This document shows, piece by piece, positions 60,001 to 64,000 of a stretch of 64,000 bases of DNA. Positions within the stretch are counted from its first letter, which is position 1. Each line of letters opens with the position of its first letter. The stretch covers positions 2,423,384-2,487,383 of the forward strand of contig JAQJVL010000047.1 of the NCBI GenBank assembly GCA_035578905.1, written 5' to 3'. The position numbers and the translations under genes are program-made. Source of the stretch: Stictocephala bisonia. Its lineage: Eukaryota; Arthropoda; Insecta; Hemiptera; Membracidae. The notes under the pieces are model-generated. The model did not search any database, had not been told where the DNA came from, and saw only the letters and a list, made by a program, of their open reading frames with translations.

Positions 60001-63000
60001 CTCTGACAGTAGCGGCGGCAGTAGTACTACGCAGTTGCATTGTCGTGTTGTTGTTAAATAAACATTTCTATACTATTAACATTTTTTTTATTATATAATA
60101 TTTGTGGACTAGTGTTTTTTACATGAATAGTTTGATTTTTGCATAGTTTCTTTGATAAATATCTATAAAACTGATGAAATGTTATACTAGTATAAATTTG
60201 CATACGGAACAAGTATGCAGTTTTCAACTCCTGAGTGTTATATATTGTTATAAATTGTGTGTATATGATATTATTTCTATTGTAAACCAAATTTGGAACA
60301 TTTTCTATATTTTAGATTTTTTATTGAACAATGTTTTGATAAACTTTTGTGGCATCAAACAGAAAAAAATATAAAAACATTTTTTTCAAGACTTCAATTT
60401 TCAAGCCATCAAATTTTTAAAAATTTTGGTAAGTCAAATATTATTTTATTAATTGATAGAGCATGTTTTTGCAATAAAAACGACATATAATAAGTCATAT
60501 TGCAACTATTCTAAAGATATGTAAAAAATGATTGAAATGAACTATGTAAATTGCCCAAAAACCGCTTATCATTTATAAGTGATATAGTCATCAAACGGAA
60601 GGTTAAGTCAGGAGTTCTTTCACATACAGGTAGCTCACTAACAAATTTATTAAAATTACATCTAAGACTTCTTATATTTTGATTTGCAACAATTAAACAA
60701 TTTTTCTTACTACTATTAAATACATCTTTCAGATTTGACACGTTCATAAATTTTTATCTACATACATAGCAGCTAAAAACATGATACAATATTTCAATAG
60801 GCTTACTATAGAGAATGAAAAATACGACTGACATTAATAGCACTGCACTTTGAAAATACTTAAACTCCACATCCATATATACTGTATATAACAAAAAAAT
60901 TTTTAACATATATACCACAACCTTAAAAAGTTGATATAATATAAAGGAAAACATATAGAGACTTGGCCTACCTTTTCTTTTTTTTTTTTTTTTTTATTAA
61001 ATTTTCAACTTATCAAGATCAGCCTGGCAACCAATCACTATCACTGAAGCGTTTTCCTCCTTTCTAACAAAAATCTTTCCACCTCGCACCCAAACATATT
61101 TCAGGCCTCTTTCCCGCTTTAAAGCTCGAGTCCGAGCATGTAGGATCCTCATTGTTGGACATAGTGATTCATTAATGTATATTGTGGTATCCGATGGCAT
61201 GTTCAGGTGGCGTGTCGAAAGATCCCTCTTTATACGCCGTTTTCTAAGTACTTCCTCTGCATCCAGTCTCCTCACAAATTTAACGATAATGCCGGGCGGT
61301 CCGTTACTGTGCTGTTTTTTACCAAGCCTGTGGCAGGCATCAATCATATTGTTTTCAATGTTAATATTAAGTGCGTCACCAACCTTTTTCACTACACTAA
61401 GCACATCTTCATTTGGTTCCAATGGAATTCCTTGAATTTCAATACTGTTTTTCCTTGAGTATTGCTCACAGTCAATTAGACGTCGCTCCAGATCTTCACA
61501 CTTAGTTTTTAATAATACATTCTCAGCCTGTAGTCGTTCAAATTCCTCTCTGAAGGACTTAATTTCATCAGACTGACTTCGAAGCAAGGTTGTATTCTCA
61601 GTAAGCTTATCATCCATATTAGCGTAAGATGTATTAAACTCCATGATTGAGTTTTTTTTATCTTCTTTAATTTCTTTTAGCTCCCTCATAACATCTTCGA
61701 GAAAAATTAGCTGATTCAATCCTAGAATCAAATCTTAAATTTCTTTTCCTGTCAGTAGAACAAGGATTGCATCTCCATACCAAACCCTCAGCAGACATAC
61801 AATCTAAATCTGCCTTACTCATATTGAAACAATTAGGATGAAATTCCTTTTTACATTCCTCACATTTTAACTTAGTGTTTTGTTTTGATGTAAAAGATTT
61901 TAAACAAACTCCAAATTGAGACATTATACAGTTGGTTGAAGAAAATAGACACAAAAAAATAATTTTCACTATTTCAAAATATATTTCACTATTTAAGTAG
62001 CTTGAGAAAAAAAAAACTCACTCATATATTCCCAGCCACTGCACAAAATATTAATATTTATCCAAATACATTTACAAACATTCACTGCACTGTTTTAATA
62101 GAACATTAAATTACTATCACTTAAATTACACAGCATGAATAACCACAACAGACATGAACAACAAAGCTTGTGACAGACAGGTTTACTGATAAGAACCATC
62201 CCAGACAAGAGCTGGCTCAACACTGACTCAAAACTTACCATGTAACTAAATGTTTTCAGGCAATCTTACTGTTTGTGGTAGACCAGGTTTTTTTCTTCAC
62301 ATCACCAGTTTCTTGGAAGTTATTCACCCATAAAACAATTGACTCTTGGACAGGAACACATCCAATGGGGGCAATATTGAAACGGGTACGGTAAACACGT
62401 TGCGTAGCAATGATGAATGACTATTCGAAAAGTACGCTTCAACTGCGAATGTTCGTTACATCTTCGTCCACCTCATGATGGTGACTGAACAAAGTGGGAT
62501 CGAAACTTTAAGCCACACACTCTTGGATGTCCGTGCTCCCATCCTTACAACAGCAGTCGTTGCTTCAGTACTGCCAACTGAAATAAGCAAGTTCCTTTGC
62601 CCCACCCTGTATATTTATTGGACAAAGATTAAAACTTAAAAAACGAAAGCATTCTGAATAATATTAAATGTAGATAAAAGACAAAATGTAAAACCATATT
62701 TTTCTAAACTAGAAATACTGTCTCTGGACTTGTACGTTTTTGAGATTATTTTATACACAAAAAAGTGAATATCACAACTCTAAACCCTATAACACAGAAA
62801 TATAATTCAATAAATAATAGGTCATTCAACACAATTTAAAGTAGTTTGAAGGGAAAACTAGTTTCATGGGCATGAAATTTTTATTGAAGTTACTGTCTGA
62901 TATAGTAAATGAGAAATGTTTGAAGTTTTTTTTAAAAATATTGAGGTATTAACTGTTGACTTTGTCATTGTATACTTCTAATTATTATGTTTGATTGTTT

Positions 63001-63566
63001 TATTGTTTATACAAATTTACCACGTACATTTAAAAAAAGGAGTGTATTAGTTTACATTTTGATCCAGATATTCTACTGATTGTAAATAGTTATACATTTT
63101 ATTTTGACGCTATTTTGTTTACTTGCTTTTTAAAGTGAATTTCAAAAACTGCTACTAATGATTAATGCGTTAAAATATGTTTTCCACCCAAACAGTACTT
63201 AGTTACATGTGAGATAGTTTAAAGGTTTGTATTCAGTTTGATATTAATTTTTATAATTTATTTATGTGTTAATTATGAATTGATGTTCAGGCAATGATAA
63301 GAAGGTCTCTCAATGAATCAGGATGTCCAACACATATAATAGATGACTTGATGGACAATTGTCATGAAAGAAGTTGGCCCTCAGGTCTGAACTCACTTGA
63401 GACGAGACAGAACAACCGGCGACAGTATGAGAACTACGTTTGCAAACGCATTCCAGGCAAGCAAGCAGTAGTTGTGCTCCAGTGTGACAATGTGCACATC
63501 AATGATGACATGATGGCAGAACCTGGTCTGGTCATGATCTTTGCACATGGTATCGAAGAGAGTTAA
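38943..63566 (+). CDS. elgi: E3 ubiquitin-protein ligase NRDP1/RNF41 ortholog (six exons, 317 aa)
   Basis: Six exons (38943-39032, 46145-46287, 49069-49225, 51498-51629, 54903-55058, 63291-63566) with GT-AG borders join in phase to 954 bp including TAA, i.e. 317 residues, the length of human RNF41. Residues 18-56 form the RING: C18, C21, C34, H36, C39, C42, C53 and Asp56 in place of the last Cys, the C3HC3D variant known from NRDP1. A Cys/His-rich zinc-finger region (about 78-135) and a Gln/Lys-rich coiled coil (about 136-174) follow. The C-terminal half (175-317: VTRWGGMISTPDD, SLNESGCP, CHERSWP, ETRQ-NRR, RIPGKQAVVV, EPGLVMIFAHGIEES) corresponds to the domain that binds substrates and USP8 in mammals. 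Mammalian NRDP1 targets ErbB3 and others; Drosophila Elgi acts in oocyte meiotic timing. The ORF has no lesion. Introns are swollen by transposons. Confidence 0.97.
39033..41110. other. elgi intron 1, left part
   Basis: AT-rich intron sequence without genes other than the SINE at 39914. An open frame at 40844-41068 has no recognisable domain. Confidence 0.5.
39914..40140 (+). mobile_element. SINE-like element with tRNA-like head
   Basis: TAGCTTATTCGG (box A-like) and CAGTTTGATTCCAACC (box B-like) precede the family blocks GTTCATTTGTCATTGGAC, TTTCTAAGGAATAGTCGG and TTCGTAACTTATACTACATTTG. Same family as 12425-12640, in sense with elgi. Confidence 0.7.
41110..41225. repeat. Imperfect minisatellite, ~3 units
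   Basis: Units around CATACACGTACTGTGGTATT, CATACATATACAGTAATATT and ATACACGTACAGAGATATT are spaced about 45-55 bases. Confidence 0.55.
41930..42287. repeat. 179 bp tandem duplication
   Basis: Two head-to-tail units start with GTTAATTTT at 41930 and 42109. They share GTTTACAGTTTTTCAAAGAT, ACCTAATATTAAT, GACCTAGGGTTGTAAAAATT and ACATTAAACAAGTT. Confidence 0.9.
43174..43408. repeat. Perfect 103 bp inverted repeat with hammerhead-like core
   Basis: Arms 43174-43276 and 43306-43408 are perfectly complementary with a 29-base AT-rich loop. On each strand the outgoing arm carries CTGACGA, a GATAGC-CTT-GCTATC stem-loop, GAAA and GGCCTC (plus strand 43324-43356). The order matches the conserved core of type I hammerhead ribozymes (CUGANGA, stem II, GAAA, short stem III, NUH cleavage site) found in Penelope-like elements. 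One extra U lies before stem II, and stem I pairs only weakly by eye, so activity is uncertain. Confidence 0.85.
43740..44000 (-). pseudogene. piggyBac transposase C-terminal Cys-rich domain
   Basis: The minus strand reads EDVPLVPNEKGDGGHLLEHL, then ICVVCAKDPIVKRKKSVFWC, PSCNCGIHPTCYHKLEHY and a basic tail GRRKRAESSDSD ending in TAA at 43740-43742. The CxxC...CxxC-x-C...H-x3-C-x2-H spacing is the zinc-binding Cys-rich domain by which piggyBac transposases bind their ends. The catalytic core is absent: a stop lies just upstream, and the sequence beyond 44005 is non-coding. Confidence 0.8.
44381..46144. other. elgi intron 1, right part
   Basis: AT-rich. A short minus-strand KASGEDGIPAEHYK at about 45770-45730 resembles the start of a LINE reverse transcriptase but is too short to classify. 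Otherwise only the SINE at 45095. Confidence 0.45.
45095..45235 (+). mobile_element. SINE-like element, 3' part
   Basis: AATTAATGACAGTTTCGG, AAGGAATAGCCGGCCTTAG, TTTGTAACAATGACTG, TACACTCATCATTCATTC and TATCTTGACGATCAGCGTCC, then an AATAAATAA tail. Clear match to 12425-12640. Confidence 0.75.
46145..46287 (+). CDS. elgi: elgi exon B (rest of RING)
   Basis: 143 bp from TTTACAG to GTAATA. It encodes APLCEHAFCRSCIHEWI and PTCPVDR and ends in phase 2 within an Arg codon. Confidence 0.97.
46906..47741. mobile_element. Internally deleted mariner, TA target
   Basis: The left end CGAGGTGTTGCTAAATAAAC (46908) and right end reverse-complemented CGAGGTGTGGCTGGAAAGAA (to 47739) are flanked by TA. At 832 bp it is about 450 bp shorter than typical ~1.3 kb mariners. 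It lies in elgi intron 2. Confidence 0.92.
46987..47571 (-). pseudogene. mariner transposase with internal deletion
   Basis: The N-terminal HTH part VQREQCVNIKFLYKLGKSAS with ETFLMFQQMYGDDCLSRTQ (47571-47320) is followed directly by the second half of the DDD core: LLQDDAPAHNALSVKMFSAN, LDHPPYSPDCDFF and a C-terminal YTQWKTRMERRRR (47286-46987). The first catalytic Asp region is missing. In the second half LAPCD is reduced to a short CDFF. Confidence 0.9.
47771..47930 (+). mobile_element. SINE-like element, 5' part
   Basis: GGTGGCGTAGCCCAGCTTAA, a degraded box B, GGGTTCCAATCAGTCACA and CATTCATTTGTCATTGGG match the first half of the family at 12425-12640. Confidence 0.6.
48270..48745 (+). pseudogene. 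Highly decayed LINE reverse transcriptase fragment
   Basis: SPGVDGIG-like (48285-48310), FKLNEAVVIHIYINGS (about 48390-48440) and GVFLNIKKAFDKVNHNILLDK (48630-48700) follow the order of CR1/Jockey reverse transcriptase blocks 1-3. The catalytic Asp of motif A reads Asn (FLNIKKAFD). It lies in elgi intron 2. Confidence 0.7.
49069..49225 (+). CDS. elgi: elgi exon C (zinc-finger region)
   Basis: 157 bp from TTTTGTAG to GTAATT. It encodes LCISCDNAQYGCTSVLKLD, HLEECEHNPKRPVPCEQGCG; the conserved CDNA-YGC and CEHNPKRP-PCE-GCG spacing is that of RNF41. Confidence 0.97.
49226..51497. other. elgi intron 3
   Basis: AT-rich apart from the Tigger-like element at 49327-49898. No host gene seen. Confidence 0.5.
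49327..49898. mobile_element. Tigger-like MITE
   Basis: The left end CAGTAAGACCTTCATAATCT continues GGCATG. The right end, reverse-complemented, reads CAGTACTCAATAGTCCGGCA. TA precedes the left end, but the right flank reads GG, so the duplication is incomplete. The interior is GC-richer and non-coding. Confidence 0.45.
51498..51629 (+). CDS. elgi: elgi exon D (coiled coil)
   Basis: 132 bp, 44 codons, from TCCCAG to GTATGT. It begins DHNCVKELRSLI and continues as a Gln/Lys/Glu-rich helix (QQQKMADFQKEIADH). Confidence 0.96.
51630..53394. other. elgi intron 4, left part
   Basis: AT-rich. TTAACCCTTTGCCATCATCC near 52149 looks like an isolated piggyBac-type end. Nothing else recognised. Confidence 0.45.
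53395..53834. mobile_element. Possible solo LTR
   Basis: A GC-rich 440 bp block begins TGTACCGGG and ends GGTGGTACA. It contains CTCTTTATAACTTAGGG as a possible TATA region. No target duplication or internal retroviral-type coding sequence supports it, so this is tentative. Confidence 0.25.
53835..54902. other. elgi intron 4, right part
   Basis: AT-rich. A truncated piggyBac-like end, TTAA (54678-54681) then CCCTCCTACTGATAATAG, lies about 220 bp before exon E. It resembles the ends of the element at 43061-44376. No partner end found. Confidence 0.5.
54903..55058 (+). CDS. elgi: elgi exon E (start of C-terminal domain)
   Basis: 156 bp from GTTAAG to GTATAT. It encodes DFMRAMRVSNPTMRALAEEM and RARVTRWGGMISTPDDMLQ, close to Drosophila Elgi. 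The polypyrimidine tract is weak, but the protein match fixes the border. Confidence 0.95.
55435..56060 (+). pseudogene. LINE endonuclease fragment
   Basis: In shifting frames: LQYFSVRVDLLKTSLEVIKP and DIFAISENKIMEKEI (55445-55560), KDNIKKYECW, GDFIINLLN (about 55840), VNILNS and MSDHDGQFF (about 56020-56050). This order is the EN domain of CR1/Jockey elements (NIQ..., D---isE---, GDFI, SDH). Degenerate; in elgi intron 5. Confidence 0.7.
56330..56595 (-). pseudogene. DUF4817-type transposase, middle part
   Basis: The minus strand reads SKHSARKQASSLGMSARSTR, RIFHEELKFHSYKLAVVQDL and PRDFAVRENACEALLNIL, the second HTH and linker of the same family. The DDE catalytic region that should follow is missing. 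Confidence 0.78.
56965..60747 (-). pseudogene. LINE-C ORF2 (endonuclease and reverse transcriptase), split by a piggyBac insertion
   Basis: Endonuclease start: CLIVANQNIRSLRCNFNKFV to PDL at about 60607; after the insert, VLTEIW and YKINGYKLVTNCNDGRRGKG (59755 downward), VAGEMIINLL, SYLDHMFIR and DSQITDHYF. Linker: LKCWITESICNRINKRNQLY. Reverse transcriptase: SKSTGVDGISSMVVKN, IPIFKKGSKQDYNNYRPISL, SKNQFGFQSGISTETAL, LFLDIKKVFDCVNHDVLLDK, GVPQGSVLGPILFLIFIKDM and SFADDTALTYV with catalytic FADD intact (near 57800). C-terminal VPKMYNSLPHDLKNVS after a frame change reaches about 56965. Frame breaks lie near 58570, 58230 and 57100. Confidence 0.88.
59757..60606. mobile_element. Non-autonomous piggyBac element, 842 bp, TTAA target
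   Basis: TTAA (59757-59760) then CTCTCCGTTTGATGACTAT; the right end, reverse-complemented, reads CCTTCCGTTTGATGACTAT before TTAA (60603-60606). Element 59761-60602. Excision with one TTAA rejoins PDL to IVLTEIW in the LINE endonuclease exactly. Subterminal hairpins TCGCATGGTGCGA and TCGCACTGTGCGA lie inside the left end. No transposase. Confidence 0.93.
60976..60998. repeat. T-run between LINE-C ORF1 and ORF2
   Basis: About 20 T on the plus strand (A on the LINE sense strand) just after the ORF1 stop, likely to be length-variable. Confidence 0.8.
60997..61924 (-). pseudogene. LINE-C ORF1 (PHD finger, coiled coil, RRM-like), one frameshift
   Basis: MSQFGVCLKSFTSK starts a PHD-type finger (KCEECKKEFHPNCFNM ... 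LVWRCNPC; the first expected Cys reads Phe). The frame shifts in a T-run near 61705 and continues as EDVMRELKEIKEDKKN, a coiled coil (TTLLRSQSDEIKSFREEFER and following, about 61640-61500), then SIEIQGIPLEPNEDVLSVVK, HRLGKKQHSNGPPGIIVKF and the C-terminal LKYVWVRGGKIFVRKEENAS. The architecture is that of CR1/Jockey ORF1 nucleic-acid chaperones. One base fewer in the T-run would make it a single ORF. Confidence 0.85.
62245..62500 (-). pseudogene. DUF4817-type transposase, N-terminal part
   Basis: The minus strand begins MRWTKM, a stop, then RTFAVEAYFSNSHS and, in a shifted frame, RVFRTRFNIAPIGCVPVQES, IVLWVNNFQETGDV and TVRLPENI. This is the DUF4817 helix-turn-helix start common in insect Tc1/mariner-like transposases. 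A stop at the TKM position and a frameshift inactivate it. Confidence 0.78.
62612..63290. other. elgi intron 5, right end
   Basis: AT-rich intron sequence leading to the exon F acceptor. Nothing else recognised. Confidence 0.6.
63291..63566 (+). CDS. elgi: elgi exon F (last coding exon)
   Basis: 276 bp from GTTCAG to TAA. It encodes AMIRRSLNESGCPTHIIDDL through EPGLVMIFAHGIEES. The 3' UTR follows; I do not see a canonical AATAAA before the window ends. Confidence 0.97.
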   Translation, partial: AMIRRSLNESGCPTHIIDDLMDNCHERSWPSGLNSLETRQNNRRQYENYVCKRIPGKQAVVVLQCDNVHINDDMMAEPGLVMIFAHGIEES

Positions 63567-64000
63567 GGTAAACTGCAATGGTGCTGTGAATTGAATTTAT
63601 TAATTGCTTTAGTCTGATATTGTGGTATGCTTATGGTTTTAAAATAACTTCATCAGACAACATTTCTTTGGAAGAGATGTTAGAAATTGCAACAACATTC
63701 ATCATGTTTTATTATAAAATATTTTGTTTTTATATTGTTTACTGTTTTGTTGTAGACCTAAGTTATTTATGTTATTAATCATATCTATGTACATCAACTT
63801 TTATTTATTTTTCAACTTTAAATATAAATTTGAATTTCTAATAGGCTGATTATTTCAAGATTTTAAATCAATATTCAAAATCAAATATTGTAAAAAAAAT
63901 TACAATAGTATTTATTTGCATGCTTTTTATAAAGAAAATTGAAAGATGTTTGTATGTTTCTTAACCAGTTTTTTCTTATTTATTTTAAAAAGCATTTTAA
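63567..64000 (+). other. elgi 3' UTR / downstream flank
   Basis: AT-rich, non-coding. The polyadenylation site is not identifiable and may be beyond the window. Confidence 0.5.

Larger units (their letters stand above)
56595..62242 (-). mobile_element. CR1/Jockey-type LINE (LINE-C) inside the transposon
   Basis: Minus-strand order: 5' UTR (about 62240-61925), ORF1 (61924-60997), a T-run/AT spacer, ORF2 (60747 to about 56965) and a 3' UTR ending near AATAAATTATTCTTGATTC at about 56595. The LINE is near full length with few lesions and is the best preserved in the window. The exact target duplication was not resolved. A piggyBac element interrupts its endonuclease. Confidence 0.85.
56154..62611. 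mobile_element. Tc1/mariner-like transposon (DUF4817-type) split by a nested LINE
   Basis: The ends CAGGGTGGGGCAGAGGAACT (56156) and, reverse-complemented, CAGGGTGGGGCAAAGGAACT (to 62609) are flanked by TA on both sides. Between them the transposase is split into a minus-strand N-terminal part (about 62500-62245) and a core-proximal part (about 56590-56330), separated by a ~5.6 kb LINE. Without the LINE the element would be about 0.8-0.9 kb, so it was already internally deleted. It is in elgi intron 5. Confidence 0.9.

Noticed and set aside
60054..60490. Small open frames inside the 842 bp piggyBac insertion
   Set aside because: They have no domain and overlap on both strands in AT-rich sequence.
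1..64000. CRISPR array, bacterial operon or prophage
   Set aside because: Spliced host genes with GT-AG introns, SINEs and eukaryotic transposons show this is an animal nuclear genome.

Overview
This window looks like a stretch of an AT-rich, intron-rich and heavily transposon-invaded insect genome. A hemipteran is my best guess, because of the mix of DUF4780-type R1-like LINEs, Polinton, Tc1/mariner, pogo and piggyBac remnants, but this is inference. Only two host genes are supported. Almost all other readable coding sequence is transposon debris.

Host gene 1 lies on the minus strand at 10036-12096. Its first three coding exons encode the N-terminal 116 residues of beta-ureidopropionase (pyd3/UPB1, last step of pyrimidine breakdown). 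The remaining exons must lie beyond the left edge, or the gene is truncated. A ~98 bp copy of exon 3 sits at 9424-9521. Host gene 2 lies on the plus strand at 38943-63566. Six exons join in phase to an intact 317-residue E3 ubiquitin ligase, the insect ortholog of NRDP1/RNF41 (Drosophila elgi).

Region by region: 1-5000 holds two opposed fragments of Polinton/Maverick DNA polymerase B, separated by a (TG)n microsatellite and a 5'-truncated LINE with a 14 bp target-site duplication. 5000-7500 is a repeat-rich, purine-skewed block. 8533-9219 is a terminal-inverted-repeat (TIR) element. 12.4-14.4 kb has SINEs and a decayed Harbinger transposase. 15.46-16.32 kb is a ~177 bp satellite. 18.24-24.8 kb is an R1-like LINE (ORF1, endonuclease, reverse transcriptase, RNase H) broken by a hAT element and an AT-rich insert. 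26078-28907 is a pogo/Tigger element. 29.7-38 kb is LINE debris interrupted by a complete Tc1/mariner-type element (33350-35491), whose transposase carries an N-terminal RING-H2 finger. 38.9-64 kb is elgi, whose introns hold two piggyBac derivatives, a deleted mariner, a 103 bp perfect inverted repeat with a hammerhead-ribozyme-like core, LINE fragments and a three-level nest (piggyBac inside LINE inside Tc1/mariner-like element).

The most unusual items are the RING-H2/DDE transposase, the hammerhead-like foldback, and the nested insertions that can be dated by their exact TA and TTAA duplications. Coordinates of exons and TIR ends were read base by base; LINE outer edges are approximate.
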